From positions 62,001 to 126,000 of the forward strand of contig NZ_VOQF01000012.1 in assembly GCF_007994985.1 (NCBI RefSeq): DNA of 64,000 nt, read 5' to 3'. Under the pieces are notes generated by a model. That model was not told the origin of the DNA and made no database searches. It saw only the letters and a program-made list of their open reading frames with translations. The position numbers were made by a program, and so were the translations under genes. This stretch comes from Metabacillus litoralis (GTDB lineage: Bacteria > Bacillota > Bacilli > Bacillales > Bacillaceae). Of the stretch, positions 43,400 to 53,425 are shown one piece after another; positions within the stretch are counted from its first letter, which is position 1; each line of letters starts with the position of its first letter.

Positions 43400-43490
43400 A
43401 ATCATTCAACTTTTAATGTTAATCATTCAACTTTACCCAGTAATCGTTCAACTTTTGATAATAATCATTCAACTTTCACTAGTATTCGTT
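43400..43490 (+). repeat. 21-bp tandem repeat array, four units plus remnant
   Basis: Units start at 43400, 43421, 43442 and 43463. Each is AATC(A/G)TTCAACTTT followed by seven variable bases (taatgtt, acccagt, tgataat, cactagt); a decayed fifth (attcgttcattag) follows. The period is exactly 21 bases. The same family occurs as two units at 23916. Confidence 0.85.
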
Positions 43491-43518
43491 CATTAGACAA
43501 AATCCGCTACTATTTGAG

Positions 43519-43557
43519 TAAAAAAGCCCTACTCCAATTTAAATAGAGAGCAGGGCT
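43519..43557 (-). terminator. Terminator of the mscS-type gene
   Basis: On the minus strand AGCCCTGCTCTC and GAGTAGGGCT pair with a few internal mismatches, followed by TTTTTT. Confidence 0.7.
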
Positions 43558-43574
43558 TCATTATAGGTAATACA

Positions 43575-44660
43575 CTATTTATAAGCATCAAAATTTTCAG
43601 TAACAGTTCGATGCATACTTTTTATATGTAAATCTCTCTGCGGAAATGGAATTTCAATATTATTTTCAGTAAGAATGCTGTTAATTCTAAAATTAAGATT
43701 GCTTTTTATCACAATAAATTGATTAGGATCAGCAATCCAAACAAATAGTTCGAAATCTAGTGATGATTCGCCAAAGCCTACAAAATTAACAAATGGCTCT
43801 GGTGTTTTTAAGACAACTGGAGAAACCTCGCTTTCCTGCTCGGCAACTTGTAGTAATAACTCCCGTACCTTTTCTACATCTGTTCCATATGCTACTCCAA
43901 TTGGTATAACTAGACGTAATCGCGGATCTGCGAATGATCGGTTCACTACTTTTTCTTCTAAGAAATAAGAATTTGGCACGATAATGTGCTCGTTATTAAG
44001 TGTTTTGATAATGGTTGCTCGCATATTAATCTTCTCTACATCTCCAATAATATCATCAACAATGACACGATCTCCTACTTTAATCGGTCTTTCAAATAAT
44101 AAGATAATCCCGGATATAAAATTTGAAGCGATATTTTGAAGTCCAAAACCAATACCAACACTGATAATTCCAGCAAACACGGTCAAAGCACTTAAATTTA
44201 TCCCGACTGTTGTTAAACTAATCATTATGGCAATAATCATGATGGAGTAATGAATAATTCGATCAAAAGTAAATCTCATACCCTTATCTAAGTTATACCG
44301 ATTATAGATTGTCGGTAGCAGAAAGCTTGTGAAAATTTTTGAAATGCGACTTGCTAATGAAATGATAAGGACTGCTACAATAATTAAAAACAGTGTCACT
44401 TTCACTTTTCCAACAGTGAATAAATTCATAAACATCCAATCAGCATTTGAAAAGTATGACAGCACAAACAAAATCAAACCATAAAAAGTGAACCAATTAA
44501 CAATACTCCTTGTCGCATCATAGTACTTGGGCAACTTCTTCGCGCTCCACAGAAAGAGCGTACGAATAAGTAAAATAGCTATGATAACAGCCACAATAAT
44601 AAATAAATCTCTGTAATTAAAATGTTCTAACCAGTTTGTATTCGTTAAAAGCTCCAACAA
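43575..44660 (-). CDS. Small-conductance mechanosensitive channel (MscS family)
   Basis: A 361-residue membrane channel with about five helices. The pore helix/beta domain junction is clear: FAGIISVGIGFGLQNIASNFISGIILLFERPIKVGDRVIVDDIIGDVEKINMRATII (about residues 165-220), the MscS hallmark. The cytoplasmic cage follows. Extra N-terminal helices make it a YbdG/YnaI-like version rather than a minimal MscS. It releases osmolytes on hypo-osmotic shock. The start is TTG with AGGAGGAG upstream. It ends at the terminator at 43519 and lies after the chemoreceptor gene. Confidence 0.88.
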   Translation of the reverse strand: MLELLTNTNWLEHFNYRDLFIIVAVIIAILLIRTLFLWSAKKLPKYYDATRSIVNWFTFYGLILFVLSYFSNADWMFMNLFTVGKVKVTLFLIIVAVLIISLASRISKIFTSFLLPTIYNRYNLDKGMRFTFDRIIHYSIMIIAIMISLTTVGINLSALTVFAGIISVGIGFGLQNIASNFISGIILLFERPIKVGDRVIVDDIIGDVEKINMRATIIKTLNNEHIIVPNSYFLEEKVVNRSFADPRLRLVIPIGVAYGTDVEKVRELLLQVAEQESEVSPVVLKTPEPFVNFVGFGESSLDFELFVWIADPNQFIVIKSNLNFRINSILTENNIEIPFPQRDLHIKSMHRTVTENFDAYK

Positions 44661-44699
44661 ATCTCCTCCTTACCTCCATTATAAACGATAGCTAAATCA

Positions 44700-44736
44700 G
44701 AAAAAAACCTGTGGATTGTCCACAGGCCTTTTTGTA
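44700..44736. terminator. Bidirectional terminator downstream of the chemoreceptor gene
   Basis: cctgtgga and tccacagg pair around ttg; A-run on the left, ctttttg on the right. Confidence 0.8.
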
Positions 44737-44763
44737 AACTTCCATTTCTAGTCACTATCAGTA

Positions 44764-46878
44764 TTACAACTTAAATTCCTCTACAATATCATGCAGCTGC
44801 TGTGCTCTTGAACTTAATTCATTGGCTGAAGACGTAATTTCCTCCATCGATGCTAACTGTTCTTCTGTAGAAGCAGCAACAGATTGTGTACTATCTTCGG
44901 TAACTTCTGATTGCTTCGCAGCTTCCATAATAGAATTTGATAATTGATCTATTTGTGAAAGCATTAATTTCGCAGATCTAGCTACTTCATGAACTTCGTC
45001 TGCTACTTTTTTCGTACTAGTAAAGATATGTGAAAATGAAACACCTGTTTTTTCAACTAAGTTCATTCCTTCATTTGTTTCTAAGGAAACACGATCCATT
45101 GAGCCCATTGATTGCTTCGTATCTGTTTGAATCTCCTCGATTATTTCACGTATTTTGTTAGCAGATAAAGATGATTCCTCTGCAAGCTTCTTTACTTCAC
45201 CTGCAACAACTGCAAATCCTTTACCATGTTCACCAGCACGAGCCGCTTCTATGGCAGCATTTAAGCTTAGTAGATTTGTTTGCTGAGCAATTGATGTAAT
45301 AGCGTCTAGGATCGAACCAATTTCATTTGATCTTTCTCCTAATCTTTGAATAACAGCAGACGTTCTCTTTACTGCATCTTGAATCACTTTCATTTGTAGA
45401 ACTGTTTCATTTACATTCTTATTTCCCGATTCTGCTTCTTCTGCTGATAAGGTAGACTTAGCTGAAACCTCAGCTGTAATAGCAGATATAGCTGATAACT
45501 GGTGTGTTAATTGTTCTGCAAGTTGAACATTTTCCTTTGATTGTTGATTTTGTTGCTCAGCAATCATCGCTACTTCTTCAACTGCTGACGTAATCTGATT
45601 TGTAGCTTGAGCTGACTCTTCAGTAATAGCCAGTAGCTCCTGACTTGATGAAGCAACTTCTTGTGATACTTGTTGACTACTATTAATAACTTCTCGAACA
45701 GAAAAAATCATCGTGTTAAGCGATTGAGAAATTTGACCAAACTCATCTTTAGAGGATACAGTCAAATTCTTGGTTAAATCCTTCTCGGCAACCTGCTTTG
45801 TTGCTTCTTGAATTCTTCTCACCTGATCTTGTACACCAAAATAGAATCCCATTAAAAGATAAATTAGTAGAAACATAACAAAAACCACAATGCTAATTAG
45901 AATAACTCTCTCAAAGCTTAATGAGCTTACCTTTTTGTCTAAAAGCTTGTTCAACGTTTCTGTTTGATAAGCAAGTAATTCATAGATACTATTAATTGTG
46001 TTCGTTGTTTTTTCAAAATAATCCTTAGGTTTAATAGTTATATTTGTTACTCCTAATAAATCTTGATTAATGATCTCCACAATATTTTTCGCTTCACTAA
46101 TAGATTTGCTCACATAAGGACCAACTTCATCTTTTAATGTTGGTTGTAATTCAAAGGCTGTATCATATGTTCTTTCTGCTGTTATGATATATTCATCCAT
46201 CATTTTCATTAAATAGATCAGTTCTATACGCTCATCCTCTGTCATGGTTTGTTTTGTTGCTACCCCCACTCCCACAGCTCTTGATTTCCCCATGAATTCT
46301 GTAATTTGTGGCAATGTATTTACAAGTAAATTATTTATATGGTTATTAACTAAATCAGAATCTAGCGTTAAATTCGTCTCATCTGCAATATCTAGCAACA
46401 TACTAAACATCATCGCTATTAAATGATTATGTTGTGTAACAGAATCCTTCACAGACATAGAAATTGTATTTTCCTCTGTTGTTTTCCATTCAGAAATAAC
46501 ATCTTTATAGCCTTCATTTACATGCAGAAGTGCTACGTTTTCTTTCTTCTTTAGCTGTTTCTGAACTTTATCAAGCTGAAGGTTTAATTGTTTTCTCACT
46601 TCTTGTAAATCAGATTCGGCACTTTTATCACCAGATATCACGTTAACTGTTAGTCCGCGATGTTTCTGGGTTAATTGAATGAGTGGATACAATTCCGAAA
46701 GCAGCTCTGTTCCTGTTTGTTCTTTTTTTACAAAAGCTAGCTCGCTATTAATCTTTAAAATCACATTTCCTACTAACATACCTACTGTAAGAAAAATCAC
46801 TAAAAATAATAATAAAAACTTCTTAGAAAATGTTAATCGGTTCATTAACTTAATCGCTGGAAATAATAATTGCTTCAT
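44764..46878 (-). CDS. Methyl-accepting chemotaxis protein with NIT-like sensor
   Basis: A 704-residue receptor. TM1 (about residues 20-43) and TM2 (about 324-347) enclose a 280-residue sensor made of helices, with [14 protein letters not shown] near residue 72-85 that resembles the start of NIT (nitrate/nitrite-type) domains. HAMP (about 350-400) and the signalling domain follow, with the conserved hairpin [44 protein letters not shown]. The C-terminus has no CheR pentapeptide. The start has GGAGAAAAACG upstream. The ligand is unknown. Confidence 0.85.
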   Translation of the reverse strand: MKQLLFPAIKLMNRLTFSKKFLLLFLVIFLTVGMLVGNVILKINSELAFVKKEQTGTELLSELYPLIQLTQKHRGLTVNVISGDKSAESDLQEVRKQLNLQLDKVQKQLKKKENVALLHVNEGYKDVISEWKTTEENTISMSVKDSVTQHNHLIAMMFSMLLDIADETNLTLDSDLVNNHINNLLVNTLPQITEFMGKSRAVGVGVATKQTMTEDERIELIYLMKMMDEYIITAERTYDTAFELQPTLKDEVGPYVSKSISEAKNIVEIINQDLLGVTNITIKPKDYFEKTTNTINSIYELLAYQTETLNKLLDKKVSSLSFERVILISIVVFVMFLLIYLLMGFYFGVQDQVRRIQEATKQVAEKDLTKNLTVSSKDEFGQISQSLNTMIFSVREVINSSQQVSQEVASSSQELLAITEESAQATNQITSAVEEVAMIAEQQNQQSKENVQLAEQLTHQLSAISAITAEVSAKSTLSAEEAESGNKNVNETVLQMKVIQDAVKRTSAVIQRLGERSNEIGSILDAITSIAQQTNLLSLNAAIEAARAGEHGKGFAVVAGEVKKLAEESSLSANKIREIIEEIQTDTKQSMGSMDRVSLETNEGMNLVEKTGVSFSHIFTSTKKVADEVHEVARSAKLMLSQIDQLSNSIMEAAKQSEVTEDSTQSVAASTEEQLASMEEITSSANELSSRAQQLHDIVEEFKL

Positions 46879-47055
46879 CGTTTTTCTCCTTTAATGTCTC
46901 GGTTACAGGTATCTGTACCTTCATGTTGTTTTCTATCAACTAGTATTAGTTATTTTTATTTATAGCAAAATCACTTCAATATGACAGTGAGAAAAATCAC
47001 TGACTTTCACGACTGATTCATTTTACCCTTAACTAAAGAGGTTGTAGGGGGTAGT

Positions 47056-48789
47056 ATGAAGCATTCATATTTAGAAGATCAACTAAAACTAGCTCTAAAA
47101 AACTTAAAAGATATAGAATTTGCGTTAAATGAAGCTTCCATTGTTGCGATAACTGATCATCATGGTAATATCAATTACGTCAACAAAAAGTTTTGTGTTC
47201 TATCACAATACAGCCATGCTGAACTTATTGGTCAAAATCACCGAATTATCAACTCAGGCTATCATTCTAGGGATTTTTTTAATTCCATGTGGAAGACAAT
47301 TAGCAATGGACGTACTTGGCATGGGGAAATTAAGAATAAAGCTAAAGATGGGAGTTATTATTGGGTAGACACAACAATTGTTCCTTTTTTAGATGATGAT
47401 GGCAAACCTTATCAATATATTTCCATTCGAAATGAGATTACTTCTCGAAAAGAGTTTGAAGAAGAAATTAAATTTCTGGCATATTATGACTCACTCACAA
47501 AACTACCAAATCGTAATCTTATGGAAAAACATTTCCATACAATAGTATCTTATAAAGAAAGAGAAAAACCTCTTGCATTACTATTTATAGATTTAGACCG
47601 GTTTAAGAAAATTAACGATACCTTTGGTCATTCTATTGGTGATCGTTTATTAGAAAAAGTCGCAGAAAGACTACAACATATATTTGGTGATACGGCCTTT
47701 GTTTCCAGGTTAGGTGGAGATGAGTTTATTCTTCTTTTCGATCAAATTGACCAAAAAACAGTCATTAAGTTAGCTAATAAAGTTTTAGTGAAAATGATAG
47801 AACCATTTGAACTAAATAAACATAAAATTATTGTCACCACTAGTATCGGAATTAGCTTTGCTACACCAGATGACATTAGGAATTACAGTAGTACAGCGGA
47901 ATTTATTGAAACACTTATTCAACAAGCTGATATTGCAATGTATCATGCAAAACAACAAGGTGGAAATCGTGCTCAATTTAATAACCCTACTATAAATGCA
48001 GCTGTCAAAAGAACATTTAATCTTGAAAACGAATTACAACATGCCCTTGAAAACGAAGAATTCTTTATTCATTATCAACCAATTGTTGATTTGCAAAATA
48101 AAGATATTGTTGAATTAGAAGCACTATTAAGATGGGAAAACTCTAAATACGGATATATATCTCCTGATGAATTTATTCCCATTCTTGAGGAAACTGGTTT
48201 AATAAGAAAGGTTGGGAAATGGATTCTTAAAACAGTGAGTGAACAAATAAATTCCTGGCATAAACAGGATATTCATTTATCAAAGGTTGCAGTAAATATT
48301 TCACCAATACAATTTAATGACGAAAACTTTATTCGTGATCTGCATGAAATATTACAAGAAACACAGCTAAACCCTAAATATCTAAATTTTGAAATCACTG
48401 AAAATGTCCTATATGACTTTAATAAATCATTAGATATCTTATATAAACTACATAACCTTCATATAAATATATCTATCGATGATTTTGGAACAGGGTATTC
48501 TTCTCTCAGTTATTTGAAATTTCTACCTATTGATACAATTAAAATAGATAAATCCTTTATTGATAATTTAGATGAAGATGGAAAAATGATCGTACAATCT
48601 ATTATTACGATGGGGAAAAATCTGCATTATACTTTAATTGCTGAAGGCATTGAGACGGAAAAACAGTTAGAATTTTTAAAGATGCTTGGATGTGAAAGAG
48701 GACAAGGTTATTTATTTTCTACCCCTCTTTCAACAGATGCAGTGACAAGGCTATTGGGAAGAAATTCGGTTACTAAGCATTTATTATAA
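47056..48789 (+). CDS. PAS-GGDEF-EAL protein (c-di-GMP synthesis/breakdown)
   Basis: A 577-residue cytoplasmic signalling protein with no membrane segment. A PAS domain (about residues 20-135), GGDEF domain (about 145-310, signature RLGGDEF intact) and EAL domain (about 320-570, signature ELEALLRW, DDFGTGYSSL, KIDKSFI, AEGIET all intact) are present. Both activities are therefore possible. No RxxD inhibitory site precedes GGDEF (GDTAFVSRLGGDEF), so product inhibition is unlikely. The PAS domain starts TDHHGNINYVN. The SD is AGGGGGT. It is monocistronic and diverges from the chemoreceptor gene, sharing the 177-base gap. Confidence 0.9.
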   Translation: MKHSYLEDQLKLALKNLKDIEFALNEASIVAITDHHGNINYVNKKFCVLSQYSHAELIGQNHRIINSGYHSRDFFNSMWKTISNGRTWHGEIKNKAKDGSYYWVDTTIVPFLDDDGKPYQYISIRNEITSRKEFEEEIKFLAYYDSLTKLPNRNLMEKHFHTIVSYKEREKPLALLFIDLDRFKKINDTFGHSIGDRLLEKVAERLQHIFGDTAFVSRLGGDEFILLFDQIDQKTVIKLANKVLVKMIEPFELNKHKIIVTTSIGISFATPDDIRNYSSTAEFIETLIQQADIAMYHAKQQGGNRAQFNNPTINAAVKRTFNLENELQHALENEEFFIHYQPIVDLQNKDIVELEALLRWENSKYGYISPDEFIPILEETGLIRKVGKWILKTVSEQINSWHKQDIHLSKVAVNISPIQFNDENFIRDLHEILQETQLNPKYLNFEITENVLYDFNKSLDILYKLHNLHINISIDDFGTGYSSLSYLKFLPIDTIKIDKSFIDNLDEDGKMIVQSIITMGKNLHYTLIAEGIETEKQLEFLKMLGCERGQGYLFSTPLSTDAVTRLLGRNSVTKHLL

Positions 48790-48805
48790 GACTTCATTCT
48801 GAATA

Positions 48806-48836
48806 GTTCGATTGTGATGAAACAATCGAACTTTTT
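48806..48836 (+). terminator. Terminator of the PAS-GGDEF-EAL gene
   Basis: gttcgattgt and acaatcgaac pair perfectly around a six-base loop, followed by tttttc. Confidence 0.88.
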
Positions 48837-48896
48837 CAATCTCACTATATTATCCTCTAGTTTCTATAATCTACTTTATATAAAATCTACAATAAA

Positions 48897-48943
48897 TTTA
48901 CAAAAACCTGCCCTTTTTTACCAAAACTTAACATGATTTTACA
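48897..48943 (+). promoter_or_regulatory. Pho box (PhoP binding repeats)
   Basis: Hexamers TTTACA (48897), TTTACC (48917), TTAACA (48928) and TTTACA (48938) match the PhoP direct-repeat consensus TT(A/C/T)ACA. The last three are 11 and 10 bases apart, the helical spacing required. They lie 70-115 bases upstream of the nucleotidase start, just before an AT-rich -10-like stretch. Confidence 0.65.
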
Positions 48944-49013
48944 CTTTGTAAAGTGCCTTATACATTATTATTAAGTAGTATCCTAATTTTCGATGTCGAA
49001 AGGCGGTAGTAAT

Positions 49014-52000
49014 GTGAAAAGAAAGATTAGAAGAAATATGAAGAGGCGAATGCTTAATAGTACGTTAGCAGTAAGTTTAAGTTTAAGCATTATGGCACCT
49101 TCATTGGCTCAAGCTGCACCAACTGCTGGAACCGGGGCTGACGCAGCTGTAAGTGAAACAACAAATGCAGCAGCACCTGTTAAGCTTCGTATCATGGAAA
49201 CAACTGATCTTCATGCAAACATGGTAAACTTCGACTATTATTCTCTTAAAGAAGATAATTCAGTCGGTTTTGCAAAAACAGCTACCCTTATTAAACAGGC
49301 AAGAAAAGAAGTAGATAATAGTTTATTATTTGATAATGGAGATTTACTTCAAGGTAATCCACTTGGTGATTATATTGCAAAAGTAAAGCAATGGGGAGCA
49401 ACTGACACGAATCAAATTTACGATGCAATGAATCTATTAAACTATGATCTTGCCACTTATGGTAACCATGAATTTAATTATGGGTTAAGCTTTTTAGAAA
49501 AGAGTATTAAATCTGCTAATTTCGAGTATGTGAACTCTAATATTTATAAAAAAGATAATAATAATGATCCATCAGATGATGTTAATTATTTTGATCCTTA
49601 TGAAATTATCGATAAAGTAGTGACGGATTCTGCTGGAAATCAGCATACAATTAAAGTTGGTGTGATCGGGTTTGCTCCACCTCAAATAACACAGTGGGAC
49701 AAAACTCATCTAGAAGGAAAAGTTATCACACATGATATTAAAGAAACAGCTGAAAAATTCGTTCCTAAAATGAAACAAGAGGGTGCGGATATTATTGTTG
49801 CATTATCACACTCAGGTTTAGGAGATACAGAATATAAAAAGGGTGATGAAAATCAATCCTATCAGTTAAGTCAGGTAGAAGGCATTGATGCTATTCTATT
49901 AGGTCATACACACTCTGTTTTTCCAGGTACAAGCTTTGAGGGCATGCCAAATGTTGATATCAGTAAAGGTACCATTAACGGTGTTGCAGCTGTACAGCCA
50001 GGGAACTGGGGCAGTCATTTAGGAGTTATTGATTTATCTCTTGAAAAAGATGCTAATGGTAGTTGGAAAGTTGTTGATTCCATTTCAACAAATCGAGCAA
50101 TTTTCGATAAAGCTTCAAAAACTCCTTTAGTTGATGCTGATCAACAAGTACTTGATGCTGTTAAAGAAGATCACGAACAAACAATAGAATATGTAAGTGG
50201 TCCTGTTGGAAGTACAACTTCTGATATTTATAGCTACTTTGCTCAAGTAAAAGATGACCCTTCTGTTCAAATTGTTGCTGATGCACAAAAGGTATATATC
50301 GAAAATGCGATTAAGGGTACTGAATTTGAAGGACTACCCGTTTTATCTGCTGCTGCACCTTTTAAATCAGGTCGTGACAGTTCAGCAGATTATACGGAGA
50401 TTCCTGCTGGTGATATCGCCATTAAAGATACAGCCTCTCTTTATAAATACCCGAACACAGTTATGGCAGTAAAATTAACAGGCGCTGAAGTAAAAGAATG
50501 GTTAGAGTGGTCTGCTGGACAATTTAATACAATTGATCCTTCATCTACTGATGAGCAACAGTTGGTTAACAAAGATTTTCCTAGCTATAATTTTGATATT
50601 ATTGATGGAGTTACATATGAAATCGATGTGACTAAACCAGCACGTTATGACAAAGATGGAAAAAATATAATCAACAACTCAGAGAGAATTGTTAATCTAC
50701 AATTCAATGGTAAGCCAATTGATCCTAACCAAGAATTTATTATTGCATCTAATAACTACCGTGCATCTTTCACACCAATTGCAAATCCTGGTGGAGATAA
50801 CATCGTCATTGAATCTCCTGATGAAAATCGTCAGGTGTTAGTTGATTATATCCGTAATAACGGAGTCATTAATCCAGCAGCAGATAGTAACTGGTCATTC
50901 TCTCCTATTAATGCTGATTTAAACGTTGTTTTTAATTCAGCACCAGGTGGGGAGAAATATACACAAGACACAAACAATATTAAATATATTGATACATTAG
51001 AATCTGGTTATGCTAAATACTCAATTGATCTAGCATCAACTGAAACAGTGCCAGAATCAGATTTTGACTTAACATTAATGCATACAAATGACACACATGC
51101 ACATTTAGAGAATGTAGCTCGCCGTGTAACAGCAGTTGAAAATGTTCGCTCACAGGTAGAAAACTCAATTCTTCTTGATGCTGGTGATGTTTTCTCTGGA
51201 ACGCTTTTCTTTAATCAATATAATGGACTAGCTGATGTACAATTCATGAACATGATGGGCTATGATGCGATGGTTCCTGGAAATCATGAGTTTGACAAAG
51301 GTACTGAAACATTAGCAAACTTTGTTAAGGAAGCTGACTTCCCAATCATTAGCTCTAATATCGATTACAGTAAAGACGAAAAAATCAATACTCTCTTTAA
51401 AGATGAAATTGGACAACCTGGTCAAGGTGGTAACATCTACCCTGCAACAATTTTAGAAGTTGATGGTGAAGAAGTTGGGGTATTCGGCTTAACAACAGAA
51501 GAAACAGCTATCCTAGCTAACCCTGGTAAAAAGATTGTTTTTGAAAACTATCTTAAAAAAGCAGAAGAATCTGTTTCAGCTCTTAAAGAAGCTGGAGTAA
51601 ACAAAATTGTTGCTCTTACTCATTTAGGATACACATATGATAAAGTTCTCGCTGAATCTGTTGACGGTATTGATGTTATTGTTGGTGGCCATTCTCATAC
51701 TTTATTAGATGAAGCTACTGTATATAACGAAGATAGTGAGCCAACATTAGTTGTTCAAGCTCAAGAATATAGCAATTACTTAGGTCGTCTTGATCTTTCA
51801 TTCAATGATGAAGGTGTACTTGAAGCTTGGAATGACGAATTAATAGATTTAAACGCAAAAGATAGCAATGATAACTATGTTATTGCTGAGGATGAAGAAG
51901 CAGCAACACTTCTTGATAGTCTTTCAGGTCCTATAGAAGAGTTAAAACAACAAAATGTTGGAAAGTCTTCTGTATTTCTTGATGGAGATCGTAACAGTGT

Positions 52001-53363
52001 TCGAGATAGTGAAACAAACTTAGGAAATCTAATTACAGATGGTATGCTTTCAAAAGCAAAAGAATTTATTAAAACAACAACGATTGCCATACAAAATGGT
52101 GGCGGAATTCGCGCTTCAATCGAAAAGGGTGATATCTCATTAGGTGATGTTTTAACAACAATGCCATTTGGTAATACACTTGTTACGCTTGATTTAACAG
52201 GTGCTGAAATCGTTGAATCATTAGAAAACGGTGTAAGTAAAATTGAAGAAGGTGCAGGCCGTTTCCCTCAAGTTTCTGGCTTACACTATTCATTTAACCG
52301 CAGTTTACCAGCAGGCGAACGTATTCTTGATGTAATGGTAGAAACAGAAGATGGTTTTGAACACATTGATTTAAATAAAACGTACACAGTTGCTACAAAC
52401 GCTTATATGGCTGATGGTGGAGACGGCTATGAATCTATGAAAAAAGCAAAAAATGAAGGGCGAATGAAAGAATTATTCTTAGTAGATTATGATGTTTTCA
52501 CTAGTCATTTAGAAAAAGCAGGCACAGTTAACGCTGAGATTGAAGGGCGAATCATGGAAGTTATTGATCCTATCAAGCCAACGTTAAACACTGAAGGAAG
52601 CACAACTACTGTAACTGTTACGTTAGACGATGTTAAAAAGGCCCCTGTTAATGGTGCATTTCCAATTGACTTATCGGAAACTCAGGATTTAGAAACAGTT
52701 GAAGTATTTTTAACAGCTGAACAAATTGCAGAACTAAAAGCTCTTAATGTTTCTTCAATTCAATTGATTCGCGATGATGTATATTTAGACATTCCTGTTG
52801 CAAATTTTGGTGAAGGTGATGCAACAATCACTATCGATAAGCTAGACTCTAATGGAAAAACACTAACAAACCTTTATGACTTTACAATTCAACAAAACGG
52901 AGACCTTATTACTACGTTTGAAGAAGGTAATGAAGTAACCATTGGATTTGGCGTTGATCCTGAAGTGGCAAAAGATCCACGTATATTCTACTTAAATGAA
53001 GAATCAAATGAGTGGGAAGAACAAGAAAGTTACTATGAAAGTGAGTTTGGAGAAGTTTATGCTTTCGTCAACCATTTTAGTGTGTACACTGTGATGGAAA
53101 ATGAACCACAAGTTCCTCCTAGTACTGATCCTAAACCTGATAACCCAGATGATAAGGATAACGATGGTGACAACGGCTCTACACCTGGAGATAACAACTC
53201 TGACAAAGATGATAAATCAAATGATAAAACTGATGGTGACAAGGATGGTAAATCATTACCAAATACAGCAACAAATAGCTTTAACATCCTATTAGCAGGA
53301 TTATCCGCTCTTGTAGCTGGGGGCTATGTCTTTATCACTCAACGTAAAAAGAAGATACAATAA
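49014..53363 (+). CDS. yfkN: Cell-wall-anchored trifunctional nucleotide phosphoesterase (YfkN type)
   Basis: A 1449-residue surface enzyme with signal peptide (cleavage probably after AQA), two tandem metallophosphoesterase plus 5'-nucleotidase modules and a sortase tail. Module 1 starts KLRIMETTDLHANMVNFDYY with DNGDLLQG and ATYGNHEFNYG; module 2 starts LTLMHTNDTHAHLENVARR with LDAGDVFSG and VPGNHEFDKG; each is followed by a nucleotidase C-domain (for example IAIQNGGGIRASIEKGDIS). The tail is an Asp/Asn/Pro-rich linker, LPNTA, a hydrophobic segment and RKKKIQ. I place the start at GTG 49014, which has AAAGGCGGT upstream; ATG 48993 has none. It releases phosphate from extracellular nucleotides and cyclic nucleotides. 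Confidence 0.92.
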   Translation: MKRKIRRNMKRRMLNSTLAVSLSLSIMAPSLAQAAPTAGTGADAAVSETTNAAAPVKLRIMETTDLHANMVNFDYYSLKEDNSVGFAKTATLIKQARKEVDNSLLFDNGDLLQGNPLGDYIAKVKQWGATDTNQIYDAMNLLNYDLATYGNHEFNYGLSFLEKSIKSANFEYVNSNIYKKDNNNDPSDDVNYFDPYEIIDKVVTDSAGNQHTIKVGVIGFAPPQITQWDKTHLEGKVITHDIKETAEKFVPKMKQEGADIIVALSHSGLGDTEYKKGDENQSYQLSQVEGIDAILLGHTHSVFPGTSFEGMPNVDISKGTINGVAAVQPGNWGSHLGVIDLSLEKDANGSWKVVDSISTNRAIFDKASKTPLVDADQQVLDAVKEDHEQTIEYVSGPVGSTTSDIYSYFAQVKDDPSVQIVADAQKVYIENAIKGTEFEGLPVLSAAAPFKSGRDSSADYTEIPAGDIAIKDTASLYKYPNTVMAVKLTGAEVKEWLEWSAGQFNTIDPSSTDEQQLVNKDFPSYNFDIIDGVTYEIDVTKPARYDKDGKNIINNSERIVNLQFNGKPIDPNQEFIIASNNYRASFTPIANPGGDNIVIESPDENRQVLVDYIRNNGVINPAADSNWSFSPINADLNVVFNSAPGGEKYTQDTNNIKYIDTLESGYAKYSIDLASTETVPESDFDLTLMHTNDTHAHLENVARRVTAVENVRSQVENSILLDAGDVFSGTLFFNQYNGLADVQFMNMMGYDAMVPGNHEFDKGTETLANFVKEADFPIISSNIDYSKDEKINTLFKDEIGQPGQGGNIYPATILEVDGEEVGVFGLTTEETAILANPGKKIVFENYLKKAEESVSALKEAGVNKIVALTHLGYTYDKVLAESVDGIDVIVGGHSHTLLDEATVYNEDSEPTLVVQAQEYSNYLGRLDLSFNDEGVLEAWNDELIDLNAKDSNDNYVIAEDEEAATLLDSLSGPIEELKQQNVGKSSVFLDGDRNSVRDSETNLGNLITDGMLSKAKEFIKTTTIAIQNGGGIRASIEKGDISLGDVLTTMPFGNTLVTLDLTGAEIVESLENGVSKIEEGAGRFPQVSGLHYSFNRSLPAGERILDVMVETEDGFEHIDLNKTYTVATNAYMADGGDGYESMKKAKNEGRMKELFLVDYDVFTSHLEKAGTVNAEIEGRIMEVIDPIKPTLNTEGSTTTVTVTLDDVKKAPVNGAFPIDLSETQDLETVEVFLTAEQIAELKALNVSSIQLIRDDVYLDIPVANFGEGDATITIDKLDSNGKTLTNLYDFTIQQNGDLITTFEEGNEVTIGFGVDPEVAKDPRIFYLNEESNEWEEQESYYESEFGEVYAFVNHFSVYTVMENEPQVPPSTDPKPDNPDDKDNDGDNGSTPGDNNSDKDDKSNDKTDGDKDGKSLPNTATNSFNILLAGLSALVAGGYVFITQRKKKIQ

Positions 53364-53370
53364 TTCATCA

Positions 53371-53404
53371 AGAGGCATGCCGAACCATCGGCATGCCTCT
53401 TTCA
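53371..53404 (+). terminator. Terminator of yfkN
   Basis: agaggcatgccga and tcggcatgcctct form a perfect 13-bp stem with a four-base loop; only a short ttt follows. Confidence 0.7.
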
Positions 53405-53425
53405 TATCTTTAAAATTAATTAATC

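Noticed and set aside
43400-43490. CRISPR array
   Set aside because: The repeated core is only 14 bases with 7-base variable parts at a 21-bp period. CRISPR repeats and spacers are each over 20 bases, and no cas gene is present.
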